Source: Pelobates cultripes (lineage: Eukaryota > Chordata > Amphibia > Anura > Pelobatidae). From it: a stretch of DNA of 64,000 nt. The stretch lies in the NCBI GenBank assembly GCA_933207985.1, contig OW240917.1, positions 106,127,475-106,191,474 on the forward strand, in the 5' to 3' direction. Shown here piece after piece: positions 33,482 to 44,640 of this stretch. The notes under the pieces are model-generated. The model did no database searches, was not told the DNA's origin, and saw only the letters and a program-made list of their open reading frames with translations. A program made the translations under genes and the position numbers. Each line of letters begins with the position of its first letter. Within the stretch, counting starts at the first letter, position 1.

Positions 33482-34377
33482 TCTTAGTGTGACCAAGTGT
33501 CCCTATGTCTCCCAGTGTCACCTAGTGTCTCAGTGACCTCATGTCTCACAGTGCCCCCTAGTGTCTGTGTCCCTGCAGCCTTTCCCCCCATCCCTCACTT
33601 ACCTGAGCTTTGGCTGTCTCTGCAGGCTTGGAGCTGCTGTCTGGACTCTCTGTACAGAGCTGCTCCCTCGCGGATCAGTGAGTAGAGGGAGATGCTGTAA
33701 CTTCTTATCCCTGCCTCTCTCCACACAAACAGCAGTGCTGGTATTGCAGAATAATCTGTTTAAACTGAGACTGACATTTGTATTGCCAGTTCTGCAATAC
33801 CGGCACGGGCTAGGCAGCCTCAAATACCTGAGTAATACTTCTGAGAAATACCTGGCAGCCCTAAGAAATACCTGGCAACGCTAAGAGTAGTGTGTAAAAA
33901 ATAAATAATTTTTTTTTTTTTTTTAAATCAATGGGCCTATTCCATGGGCTTGGGCCTGGAGCTGCAGCTCTATCAGCCCCTATGTTAATCTGGCCCTGGC
34001 TGTGTCCCTTTTGCACCTAGTGCTGCAATGTTAAACATTGTAGTTCCAGAGAACTACAATGTTTACATTGCAGCTCTAAGTCTGCCCTCACTGGCTGTCT
34101 GAAAGACAGTCACTAGAGGGCTTCCTGAATCGAAACGGACTTTTGCTACATTATCTGACGCTGCATGAAGACGTCCAGCGTCAGATTTTCCCCATAGGAA
34201 AGCATTGTTTAATGCTTTCCAATGGGGAGGTCTAATGCATGTCGCGGGGCTGAAGGAGGGGCGGAGCTTCAACCCAGGGTTTTAACCCTTTATTTACCGC
34301 GAGGTATAGTGGAGAAGGAGGGTTCGGTAGTGCCAGGAATACAGCTTTGTATTCCTGGCACTATAGTATCCCTTTAA

Positions 34378-35965
34378 GGCTTGTATTCCTTTTACAGTCA
34401 GAATTAATTTGACAGAAAACTTGATTGGGGCAATATTTATTACAAGCAAATTATTTCCAAGTGAGTATGGAAATTCAGTCATAAGGATTGATCATCTTGA
34501 GATTATATTTAGCTACAAAAGGGTATTATTGAGCAAGGTAGGTGGACAAGCCAATCAAAAACCATTTAGAAGAAACATCTCTAAATTGGAAAATCCAACA
34601 TCATGTGAGAGATTTAACAAGTGTGATAAAATGACTGTGTTAAAATGATTATGGCATGTTGGGGGGGGAGAGAGAATAAGCACAAATTAATGAAACCAAC
34701 TTGAGAGTTGAAAGCTGTGCCAGGTAAAAAAACAAAGTGGAACCTGCCAAATTACTCAAGCAACCCACACACTGACTTTAATTACAGTCACTGATTATAT
34801 ATAATTTTGTGTCCCAGCAAACCCCATTCTTCTCTGTTCTTTTCATTTTAATTACAAAAAACCACATCAATAGAAGAGACAAGTCAAAGCTGCAAATCTC
34901 TTCTCATAGTTCTACACAGTTACTATGTTGCAAGTCCGGTGATTGAAGAAATATATGAAAAACTTGAAAGACATATGAAAGATGTATGTATGGCTGCAAA
35001 CTAGCTTTAAAGTGTCACTGTCATTTCTCAAATTATCAAAAGTCAGACGGTAACAGTTCCACTTTAAAGGTACATATCGTGTAAAATGCTAGTTGGCCAC
35101 CAATTTAAAAAAAAACAAAAAAAAAACACCATACTATATTTGTATGGAAATCCCAGCATTTTTGTGTGCATGTTTTCGTTTTCTATATTTGACACTTCAT
35201 TGTAATTTACATTTTTGTGTCAGATTTCATGAAATTGTCAGAAATTCATATGGAGAAAAGCCCTACAGGCCCACACCCCCTTTCAGGGAAAATGAAAGTA
35301 ATCAGACAGGGACTTGACCAGGAGTCACATTTTTGTAGGATTGGATTTTCATACAAAAACATTTATAAAATGATTTACTCTCTGCATGCATGCATGTCAG
35401 AGTCCATATGTGTGCTAATGTTTCTCTATATACATTTGTGCGTGATTGCCTATAGCTACACATAGACAATAAATTACACGTACATACAAATATGTGAGTG
35501 GCCATGTATGTGCGTGAAAGTGTATGAGACAGAGCGTGGCTAGTTGTGTTTGATATCTACTTATAGTTCTTTTCCTGGCACTATAGCTCCCTATAGTGCC
35601 CCTCTCCCACGTCCAGGACTGCTCACTGGAATTACCAATATCAATTTAATCTATATTTGCAGGCCATTGATAGGCTAGCTACGCTACCTAACCTACTCAG
35701 CCAATAAAAGCCATACAGATGAGGATGAAATGGACATCGCAAATGCATAATTTGAATGGACATTGCAAATGAAGGTGTCTATGGGACACAAATAGTCTGA
35801 CCTAGACTTGGAGAAGGTTCCCACACCCTAACAGCACCATAACAACCATGTAATGATTATAAAGCTTAGCTTGCCATGTTGAATTTTGATATTCATTAAA
35901 AAGAAATGTTGTCTTAATAAGACCGCTGTTAAGGATAACCAGAACACTGATCAATGATCAATGAT
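34378..35965. other. Intronic sequence, mostly unassigned
   Basis: Contains a 60-bp TTTAAAGTGTCACTGTCATT ... CCACTTTAAAGG palindromic stub at 35005-35066 and a MITE-end remnant (CCTGGCACTATAGC / CTATAGTGCC) near 35574-35600. Otherwise nothing recognised. Confidence 0.45.
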
Positions 35966-36813
35966 TGACTCGAGTATAAGCCTAGGGTGGGAAATGTAGC
36001 AGCTACTGGTAAATTTCTAAATTAAATTAGATCCCAATAAAATTACATTAATTGAATATTTATTTACAGTGTGTGTATAGAATGAATGCAGAGTGTGTGT
36101 TTGTGTGTGTATATAATAAATGCAGAGTGTGTGTTTGTGTGTGTATATATAATGAATGCAGTGTTTGTGTGTGTGTGTATATAATGCAGTGTGTGTGTGT
36201 TTGTGCAGTGTGTGTAAACTGGATGAGGGGAGGGCATTTTTATTTTAATTTTTACATTTTATTATATTATTTTAATATTATTATTATATTATTTTAATAT
36301 TATATTATTTTAATATTTGCATTATTGTCCCCCCTCCCTGCTAGTTGCCTGGTCAGGGAGGGGGGACAAAAAAAAAATAAAAAAAAAATAATGCAAATAT
36401 TAAAATAATAATTTTATTATTATATTATTATTATTTTAATATTTGCATTATTTATTTTTTTTATGTTTTTTGTCCCCCCTCCCTGGCCAGGCAACAAGCA
36501 GGGAGGGGGGACAAAAAAAACATTTAAAAAAAATAATGCAAATATTAAAATAATAATAATATAATAAGAAAATAATATAATATTAAAATAATATTATTTT
36601 ATTATTATATTATTATTTTAATATTTGCATGAATTTTTTTTTTTAATTTTTTTTTGTTCCCCCTCCCTGGCCAGGCAACAAGCAGGGAGGGGGGACAAAA
36701 ATTTTTTATGTAAATTGCCATAATACAGACTGACTCGAGTATAAGCCGAGTGGGGGTTTTTCAGCACAAAACATGAGCCGAAAAACTCGGCTTATACTCG
36801 AGTATATACGGTA
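35966..36813. mobile_element. CTCGAGTATAAGCC element with TG array and three palindromes
   Basis: The right end is a hairpin, CTCGAGTATAAGCCGAG facing CTCGGCTTATACTCGAG, finishing ATACGGTA at 36813. The left edge repeats TGACTCGAGTATAAGCC at 35966. The interior has a TG-rich array (36065-36215) and three CCCCCCTCCCTG / CAGGGAGGGGGG palindromes at 36327-36367, 36472-36512 and 36656-36696, joined by AT-rich spacers that also mirror each other. The end sequence is a widespread vertebrate repeat; its superfamily is not assigned here. Confidence 0.75.
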
Positions 36814-37383
36814 TGTGTATTTTTTTTTCTTTCACTCTTCAAAACAGATACTATTTCATCTCCTAAAAAACTAATTGTCTGATGTATATTAAGAAACAGA
36901 AAGTGTGCTCCTTGTTTGTGTAGTGTGTGACTGCCTGTCTGAATTAATGTGTGCATGTATTACAGGGACAAGTCGTTATGTAATGTTTATAATGCATTAA
37001 AATGGATGGCATGTCTGCCTTGGATGGTCTGTATAATACCTTATTTAGCAATACGAACGTCAGGTCCAACCCCATCACAAGAGTATATAATCAAGTGTGA
37101 AACGGTCCCAGATATTTGCATTCTTATTCCTCTCTATTAACATTTATATTGAGAATTTCAACCTCTTTTCAGTATTGGAAGTCATATGAAAATGATGATA
37201 ATTTCCTCTCTCTGCATTAATGGAAATAACCAGTTTGGTTCTAGTTATTTGTGGATCAGGGCAAAGGCTTTCAGTTACCTTTGAATAATAGTACAATCTT
37301 TGTCTTAACTCTTTTCTACTGTTAACTCTTAAAACACCAAAGTGGATGAACACCATTCCGCATAGAGTGTGAAATAGTATTAT
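36814..37383. other. Intronic sequence, no feature recognised
   Basis: Unassigned sequence between two repeats. Confidence 0.5.
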
Positions 37384-37760
37384 GTTAAAGAAACACTCCG
37401 GCACCATAACAACTTTATCAGAATGAAGGTGCCTTTTAGTCCCTGGTGCCAGCTTACCTTTAGGGGTAAAACCATTCACAAACGGTTTAACCCTAAAAGT
37501 TTCTAACCTGTTTAACAGGCCTTATTCTCTGATACTTGAGAGCCTCTGACAGGGGTACCACTGATTTGCCAGCTGATGATCTAAGCCAATCAGCAGATGC
37601 CCATGCATAAAAATGGCTTACGATAAATATGTACGTTTCTCAAGACGTTTTGTGAATGGACTCCTGTTTCAAGAATAAGAAAGAAGTGGAAGGGCAGCGG
37701 CAGAGCTAAACAGCATTGGATTCAAGACTTTGTGGTTAAACCATTTGTGAACGGCTGTAG
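37384..37760 (+). mobile_element. Decayed T2-like MITE (GGCACCATAACAAC type)
   Basis: GTTAAAGAAACACTCCGGCA then CCATAACAACTTTATC and a returning AAGGTGCC give a terminus with its hairpin. The GTAAAACCATTC / GAACGGTTTAACC-like pieces later on mirror each other. The right terminus was not found. A related reversed piece is at 46625-46856. Confidence 0.55.
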
Positions 37761-37817
37761 ACAGCTTAGCAAAATGTAAGAAAATTATTTGGATATATAT
37801 TATAGCTTTAAATGTTA

Positions 37818-38088
37818 TACAGGTAGTTATCAATTTGTGACTGCTTTACGACTGCTCGAACTTAGAACCATCTCTTTAGTGCGGGGATTTGAGGGATTCT
37901 CCACAGTGGAAAGCTGGTCTATATTCGAGGAATTTTCCCCAAACATAGATTTTTCAGATTCCCAGCGTTAGTGAACATAGACCTACTCTCTAGCGCATGC
38001 TCTCAAGCGCATCTTCACTTACCAAACAATTTGTTTTACGACCGAGTCGTATGAACGGAACCCGACCGCTAAGTGAGGACTGTCTGTA
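37818..38088. mobile_element. Tc1/mariner-type MITE, 267 bp
   Basis: TA at 37818-37819 and 38087-38088. Left end CAGGTAGTTATCAATTTG, right end AAGTGAGGACTGTCTG; the inverted ends agree roughly at CAG-TAGTCCTCA. The body contains inverted ACGACTGCTCG / CGACCGAG-like blocks. A TA target and short CAG ends fit the Tc1/mariner superfamily. No coding content. Confidence 0.65.
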
Positions 38089-39109
38089 ATATGGTTTTTG
38101 TTTCACTACAATTCAGTACTGAATAAACCCCAGTTTGATTATCATATTGTAATAAATTAACAAAAACAGTCAAAATATTTCCTTTGGTGCTACCTTACCA
38201 CTGTCAATAAAGAAACAATTTTTAGAGGTAAAATGCTAGATACACATAGAATGATAAAGAATAAAAAGCCATTTCATATTTTCATAACTAATAACAATAT
38301 CACTAAATTTAAAAGAAGCATAAAAAGTTATTTTAACGTGCATGCTCTTTCATTTGCTGGAACATGAATATTCTAGTCTGAACTCGTGTCGCAGCCCCTG
38401 AAGTGGGCACCAACCAGTATGCTCATATAATCGACCTGCAGGTTAAGTATATATCTTAAAATGCTATGCACGATTGTAACGGATATGTAGGTTAGTATGC
38501 AGTATTAGTTACATTTTGGAAACAGCACAAATTACATTGACGCACAAGAAAACTTCCATATAGCTCCCTTCAGGTTTTTAATGAAGGGGTATTGAAGGAA
38601 GGGCACAGACACTCATAGTAAAGGATGCAGAAACTTCTACAGCGTTCTCCAAACTTGCACTATGAAATGCACTAGTGTGCTAAAAAGTTTCTGACTTTAA
38701 CACTCTGTGGACCAACACAATTTAAGTGTATTTGATGTTGGCCTCATATACATAGTGTATTTTTCCCCCTGATTAGATTTCTTTAGCTTTGTTTAAAATA
38801 TGGTTTGCTGTTTTTTTGCGAGATAAACCCAAGCCCTTAGTCATTTCTCCTCTATTCATTATACCTCTTCCTTTTTGGAAAGAAAACACTGTAGCTCAGT
38901 CAACGAGAGTTTAGTGTGACTTGAGCTACTGATTTGACTCTACCCCACAGCCAATCACTGCCCTTATTCATTACTCATGTGTGCCCACTGTACTCATAAT
39001 CTCACAACTTTCTATCAGGGATCCCTTAAATAGCACTTATCCGTTTTACAGATGGGGTTGATTGACTAAAATAAAATGGATTCAAACATGCAATGTGGGT
39101 TTGTAATAC
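38089..39109. other. Intronic sequence directly after the 71-nt exon donor
   Basis: Unassigned intron. An old dispersed motif (TTTCACTACAATTCAG) is at 38100. Nothing else recognised. Confidence 0.5.
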
Positions 39110-39180
39110 CTCAGCTGGTGCTCCCGAAGATTGGACAGAGCTTCCATTCCATGAAGGTACGAATAAACAATCTCAAGGTC
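39110..39180 (-). CDS. RAPGEF2: RAPGEF2 coding exon, VYSYLHGMEALSNL segment
   Basis: A 71-nt internal exon of the Rap guanine-nucleotide exchange factor RAPGEF2 (PDZ-GEF1), a cytoplasmic and membrane-associated activator of Rap1/Rap2. Read on the minus strand, a pyrimidine-rich stretch and TTTGCAG end at 39181, the exon encodes DLEIVYSYLHGMEALSNLRE and then HQL, and it stops in AG before a GTATTA donor at 39109. It enters in phase 0 and leaves two bases over. The final AG plus the first A of the next exon gives Arg. From memory of the family, this matches the N-terminus of the long RAPGEF2 isoform; the paralogue RAPGEF6 has ILSNL where this has ALSNL. The donor departs from GTRAGT, so it is weaker than those of the two downstream exons. 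The short length and complete conservation argue against a chance ORF. Confidence 0.94.
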
Positions 39181-39664
39181 CTGCAAAGAGAAAAGGTCTG
39201 TTAGAATAATGGAATGTGAACAACTCATGTAACGCTCATCCAGCTACAGACACACTTTAAGGTTATTACAGAGCACCATAGGATTTATTGTTCTACAGTA
39301 GTTTATCAAATCAATCTTTACAGCCCATATGCATACATTCACACTTAAATCTCACACATTCATACATGAAAACAGAGACAGACATATAACAAATCATTTG
39401 CCATCACATACATTTTGCCATCAAGTGAAAGGAGAAAATTAGTCTAGAGGGAAAGAAGTAATGTCTCCATTCATCCTACAGTTAAGCTTAATCGGGAGGC
39501 CAAAAAACACAATAAAATCAGAACTAAGCTATGGAAAGTCATTCTATAGGGTTAGTAAAACAAACATTGTAAATAAAAAAACGGACCCTGTGTGTTGTAC
39601 TTTTAAAATGGGATGTCGATTAGTGATCAGGATTCTCATACAACCTCACAGTATTCTTTAGAAC

Positions 39665-39860
39665 ACAACTGAGAAAGGGAAATGTTTATATTGCCTCCTA
39701 TGACCACCTCTAGTGGCAGTCACATTAACAGCCACTAGAGGGGCATCCTGCCATCCTGCAAAGATTGCAGGACCAACATTCAGCAGGCCGAATGCTCCTC
39801 ACTGAGTCAATGCATACATAAGGGGAAGCAGTGGATTGGATGTGATCATCCTTACACTTT
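39665..39860. mobile_element. T2-like MITE inner fragment
   Basis: CACCTCTAGTGGCAGTCACA and ACAGCCACTAGAGGGGCATC form the family's CTAGTGGC hairpin. Ends are missing. Confidence 0.5.
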
Positions 39861-40843
39861 CAAAGCACAATCAATGACTTACTCATTTTATAGTGAAAAA
39901 ACACACACCGAAAAATTGTAAATTTTCCCATTGAGAGTTTTCATATCAACAAGACTATGAGCTAATAATATTTCAATGTCCTCCCTGAGCAAGGAGAACA
40001 GGAGAATGAGCCACCGAAACGCTGTTTAGTTGACAAAGTGGAGACCTTTGCACAAGCTTTTGATTTCAGTTCACATGACATGAAATCACACCCCAAAACA
40101 ACAAAAATCTAGGTTTCCAGTGCAATGAATTAACAAAAAGAGGATTTTCACTTATTTTTTAAAAATTAATAATTGAGTTCACTGAAGTCATGAGTCTGAT
40201 AAGAAATAGTCAGATGTCTAATGTCTAAATTGGGGGATAATCTCAAAATCATCAGAAGCATGGAATACAAGCCAAATGCTAATAAATGATACCAGCAGAA
40301 TACACAGATTTTCAACGAATGCATGGGTGGTGTTCAAAGCCCTTTAAGGGCCACTAGTTTGGCAGCTCTCCTGTAACAAAGTGCTTCCTCCTGGCAACAA
40401 AATGAAGCATCTGCTGATGACTTGGACCACCTGTTTTACAGCTTATATGTTATTTTAAACATAATGAATGATTGAATGATTATTAGCAAAGCTAGGAGAA
40501 GATAAATTCATTGCACTGAGATGTTTTAATCTTAGAGGGTAGCTCTATGTGTCTGTATAAAAGACATGTTCCCTACCGAAAGGGAGAGATAGAGAACAGC
40601 CTGTGACTGCCTGGGATGGCTTCACTATCTTAGCACATCATTTCGAGGTTGCTAGGAGCAACCCTGGCAAGATCACGCAGACAGGAATCCTGCAGTGATT
40701 TCTAACTCGATTACATTCAGTCAGCCATGCAGCCAGCACGCATTGCAAGGACACAATCCTCAAAGCTGTTGGGACCGTGCAGTGAAAATGCCGGCTATAA
40801 AACAGCACAACCTTGGTCTGTGGGAAAGAAAAAAAATAAAATA

Positions 40844-40880
<37 letters not shown>

Positions 40881-42768
40881 CACAATGTGTAGAGCATTCT
40901 ATAACAAAGAATAACATTTGTTTGATGGTAAAAAAAAAAAAAAAAAAAGACAATCATAATTGTGGTAACAGGTGTTTTATAGTGTTTTTAAACATTATAC
41001 CTGATGTCTTGTGGTTGTTTGTATAATAGTAGATACTTCCTAACTATGTTAAACAGTGAAAAGAAAACACGCTTCTTGAAATGGCTTATTTTATTGGTAC
41101 TCCACAAGTATGTGTATTTATGTACGAGAAATATCACATTCATGTAAAGCTGGTTGGTTTTATGAAAAATCCATTTACTTTCATTGGAGAATACAACTTG
41201 AGTTTCTCTAAAGTTTATCTACTTAACCAAAAGTTAACCATTAGATATGCTGAACATTCATGGCACATGCATGCATACTGCACTGCTAGAGAAAATTCAG
41301 ATCATGTACATGTGCATGTACAGAATATATCTTTCAGATGGCAAGCACAAATGTGAGTTTCCGATGCATCATGGGGGTAGCAAAGCCCCCAATGTGCTAG
41401 TGCAGCAAAGCGTTCTTTACCTCTGCTGCTTTAGTCACCCCAGTCAACACTAAAATGGCATTTACTGGAGTAAAGCAATAAGAACATAAAAATGTGCACA
41501 GTAACTAGTGAAAACATGTGATGTGCTGACATATTTGCAAGTGTATGTAAAAATGTGTAAACATAAAAATATGCTGCAATTTATTAAAGATCTACTCCAT
41601 AGGTTGCTTTTAAGATCTCATTAAACAGGTGGTGGTCTACATCCCACATAATGATAAACCATCAAAATGCATTGGAGACTATGCAGGATTTATTTATTTT
41701 TTACTGGAGATGTGTCTTATAATCTATTTTTGACATAGTCATTCACATAAGCATGTTTCCTACTGGCATCCTCAAAAATAGATGCAGTAACCCCCCACAC
41801 ACGCAAGCTTGAGGCTTTTTGATAAACCCCCACTGATATTGCTGGGTGACCTTCAATACAGAAAGTAAATAGGAATAGGAAGGATTCTCCTGGGTCTGGA
41901 AATTCTCTGTTTATTGTCTAATCCAATACTCCCAGCCGAGACCAGCACTCACCAATCTAATTACTGAGAAAGCAGATGACTTCATACTGTGAAACGAAGA
42001 AATGAGAAAATATAAGAAACAAGCTAAAGCTCTGATTATGTAATTAATTGTTTTTTTATGGGACATCCAAATGAATCCATGCTAAACATAGCACTATACG
42101 ATTAATGAAGCCCAAACCTCATATATTTACTCAGCATTGCATACAGGCATCATAGAATATAAAGCACTGTGTTGAGGTGCTGTGCGTAAAGTTTCTCTCG
42201 TTTTGTATACATGCACACTAGTGCACATTTACAAACATAGACACATACAACAAATACACACATACACCTGGCCAAAACAGTAGTGTTCTCCTCGTGCCCA
42301 GTGCTTAGTTGCATTCAAACTATTTAAATGTATGAAAAGGTTACCAACAGTCCAGGGCTTACCACAATATTATTTCATTATAGCATAATGGCATACAAGT
42401 TAAAAGTCTACGTTTCAGTTCTACTTTGTAACTTTCATTGGGACAAGAGGCGGCTACCTAACTCACCTTAGAGACAGATCCATCGGTCCCTTGGCCCATG
42501 ACCAAGACTAGCTCTCTGTATCCTGCACTACAAGCCCGCCCCTTAAATATAACTACAGCTCCTTATACAAACACACACAAAGCAACCCCCATTTCTTTTT
42601 CACTATGAATGTTTGTAGGCGGCTTATGTTTGAGTTTCACCTAAGGTTTTACAATGTCTAGAGCCCCAACTGATCAGGACAGTCAAAAACTGCTTTTAAC
42701 TGTCCTTATTGAAGTTCCAAAGGGGAACTAAAATGTTGACTTTTAACTTATATAACATACAAGATCCA
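39861..42768. other. Intronic sequence, little recognised
   Basis: Contains an (AT)n tract at 40846-40879 and an A-run at 40929-40948. The rest is unassigned and shows no exon. Confidence 0.45.
40846..40879. repeat. (AT)n microsatellite
   Basis: Uninterrupted AT alternation of about 34 bp, preceded by an A/T-rich AAAATAAAATAAAA tract. Confidence 0.95.
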
Positions 42769-43046
42769 GCACACTCACTCATTCACTAAACAGCAGCTTC
42801 AAAGCTTATATAATGTAATAGTTTTGTTTTTTTTAAAACAACTAGCCTAGGCAAAAATAGTGGGGGTGTAGTTACAGTATATGATCATACATTGCATAAG
42901 CCTGACACAACGTCAATGCAACAGTGTATGATCATATACTATAACTAAATCCCCATTGTTTGTGCTAAGGTGAAGTGTTTAAAAAAAAAAAACTATTACA
43001 CACTGTGAGCTATAAAATTGATGTTTAATGAATGAGTGAGTGCGCC
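42769..43046. mobile_element. Fold-back MITE, copy 2
   Basis: Ends CACTCACTCATTCACTAAAC and the mirrored TTTAATGAATGAGTGAGTG. Internal mirrored blocks: GTAATAGTTTTG / AAAACTATTAC, AGCCTAGGCAAAAAT, and TATGATCATAC. Same order as the copy at 6961-7280, but with an internal deletion. Confidence 0.8.
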
Positions 43047-43055
43047 AAACCCCTT

Positions 43056-43058
43056 ATA

Positions 43059-43118
<60 letters not shown>
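43056..43118. repeat. (AT)n microsatellite beside fold-back MITE
   Basis: About 60 bp of AT alternation with one phase slip, about 10 bp from the MITE end. Confidence 0.96.
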
Positions 43119-43123
<5 letters not shown>

Positions 43124-43324
43124 CCTATAAGCAAAATAATACCAGTGCTCTAAGCAACTCCCATAGACCCTAGAACTGCGTAGCACAGTATTTTTCTTTT
43201 CACATCTCTTACAGTAACACTATTACTACTACAGTAACACCATTGCACCATCCCATGGTAAGAAGACAAACAGTTTTTGAATTGTTTTACACTTACAACA
43301 AATTGAATATTGCTAAATAAAAAT

Positions 43325-43570
43325 AGGAGAAACATAGAATGTGACGGCAGATAAGAACCACTCGGCCCATCTAGTCTGCCCAATTTTTTTTAATACTTTT
43401 AATTAGTCCCTGGCCTTATCTTATAGCTAGGGTAGCCTTATGCCTATCCCACAAAGGCTTAAACTCCTTCACTGTGTTAACCTCTACCACTTCTGTTGGA
43501 AGGCTATTCCATGCATCCACTACCCTCTCAGTAAAGTAATACTTCCTGAAATACTTTCCTTTCAGAAATT
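43325..43570. repeat. Dispersed anuran repeat (CATCTAGTCTGCCC type)
   Basis: AAACATAGAATGTGACGGCA, CTCGGCCCATCTAGTCTGCC, TAGTCCCTGGCCTTATCTTA and TGGAAGGCTATTCCATGCAT are parts of a sequence I recognise as highly repeated in frogs. Class is not assigned; an association with a LINE untranslated region is possible. Confidence 0.6.
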
Positions 43571-43859
43571 TATGCTAAAGGTTTTCAGCTGAGGATCAAA
43601 CCATTCAAAAAACTGTTTTATTCCTTGGGACTCCTGGTACCATATATAATGCAGCACAGTGTAGTGATTCTACAGGTTCTGAACTATCCGGAATGTACAG
43701 ATTAAGAGGAGGCAATTTGGGTGAGGGCCCTAGCAGCAATGACGACTGGATGTGCTCTCCCTGAGCTTCACATACGTGACATAATTTAGTCCAGTCGCCC
43801 CTGTAATTCAGGATTTATCTTGAGTAGCTATATACTCTTTGGCATTCTGCAATTGGTTA
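43571..43859. other. Intronic sequence, possible MITE remnant
   Basis: CAAACCATTCAAAAAACTG and CTTGGGACTCCTGGTACCAT recall the MITE type at 37384, but are too decayed to bound. Confidence 0.35.
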
Positions 43860-44640
43860 CCGGCTTGAAGTAGCCTCCAGTGGTCACTGAATACTTTCTT
43901 GATGACATCCACGCCAACCGAGAGGGAGGCCTGGTGGGCACTGTGGTGGGGAGAGGCAGCCAATCTCCCAACCAGAAGCATGCCAACTCGTAGCATCAAG
44001 CCCAGTTACCCCACCTCAGGACCAGCAGGGGGGTCATCCCGGTCCCCACCCTCAAAGTTCTTTAGCAGTGCTACAGTCATCAGCACCCTCACAAAGCTGG
44101 CACACTAAAGATGGCAGCCCCCTCTAAAGTGTGATCCCTCACGAAGCATCTGGTTGCGATATTCAAAGCCTTCTGACTGAAACTGAGCTCCAGTCTGCTC
44201 ATACCTGCACCACAAGTTAACCAAGCACTGGTGGATCCACACTGCCACATCAAGCGTTGATCGCTGGTACTCAGGGCTAGAAAAGAGCGCCAATGGTGGC
44301 AGAAACCACATCAGTAGACCTAGCAGAAGGTGGAGACCGGGCCAACATCGGCACTGCACGTAGAAAGGCACACATGGGGACTCTTCAGTGGAATGGAGAG
44401 CAGAGGGGAACTTAATCATCAATCCTGGGTCCCTTAACCAGCGACTAACACTGAACCTGAAGACCTGCTCTATAGAGGGGGACAGTGTCATGGCCCTGAT
44501 GGGCGTCGGCTTCATTTATATATTTTATCATGACATGCAATGTTTGACTTATGCATAATTACACAGATTCTGATTATTCTATTTGTCGTTATTTATCTGT
44601 GTATATCCCTATGCACTTAAACAAAGAATGACAAAAGAGG
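43860..44640 (+). mobile_element. L1-like insertion, internally deleted, older copy
   Basis: Collinear with the 5' part of 10761-12052: a GAGAGGCAGCCAATCTCCC block, CCCACCTCAGGACCAGCAGG, a GCACACTAAAGATGGCAGCC start at about 44099, then TATTCAAAGCCTTCTGACTG. It finishes in AAACAAAGAATGACAAAAG. It retains no long frame. The same internal-deletion layout suggests a family of such derivatives. Confidence 0.6.

Larger units (their letters stand above)
32640..33560. repeat. GACAC/GTGTC minisatellite inside the hAT
   Basis: Left part: units GGGGACACTGAGACACT to about 33095. Right part: their complement, CAGTGTCCCCATGTCTC. The two halves can pair into a long imperfect hairpin. Two insertions interrupt it, at about 32900-33000 and 33341-33473. 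Confidence 0.85.
32257..34006. mobile_element. hAT element, 1,734 bp, with 8-bp target duplication
   Basis: GCTGTGTC at 32257-32264 and 33999-34006 flanks element 32265-33998. Termini are CAGGGCCAAATTAAG and CTTAATTTGGCCCTG-like (right end TTAATCTGGCCCTG). Next to the termini are GGGCCTGG boxes facing each other. No transposase was found. The interior is a GTGTCCCCATGTCTC-type tandem array (32640-33560) that itself hosts a 133-bp hAT MITE and a hammerhead-like fragment. Confidence 0.92.
32202..34377 (-). mobile_element. T2-like MITE interrupted by a hAT element
   Basis: TTAA at 32202-32205 and 34374-34377. The left end is TTAAAGGGACACTGTAGGCA; the right end is GGCACTATAGTATCCCTTTAA in two parts (GGCACTATAGTATC, CCTTTAA). 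The hAT insertion at 32265-33998 splits it soon after the left-end hairpin. The right part resumes with the TGTAGTTCCAGAGAACTACA hairpin, CTGTCTGAAAGACAG and ATAGGAAAGCATTG modules. Without the insert the MITE is about 430 bp, normal for the family. Confidence 0.88.
27233..39109 (-). other. RAPGEF2: RAPGEF2 intron between the 71-nt and 57-nt exons
   Basis: A complete intron of 11,877 nt bounded by GTATTA and TTTTATTTCAG. It holds an L2 3' piece, a truncated MITE, a MITE-hAT-MITE nest at 32.2-34.4 kb, the CTCGAGTATAAGCC element and a mariner-type MITE. No further coding exon was recognised, and the phases of the two flanking exons need none. Confidence 0.9.
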
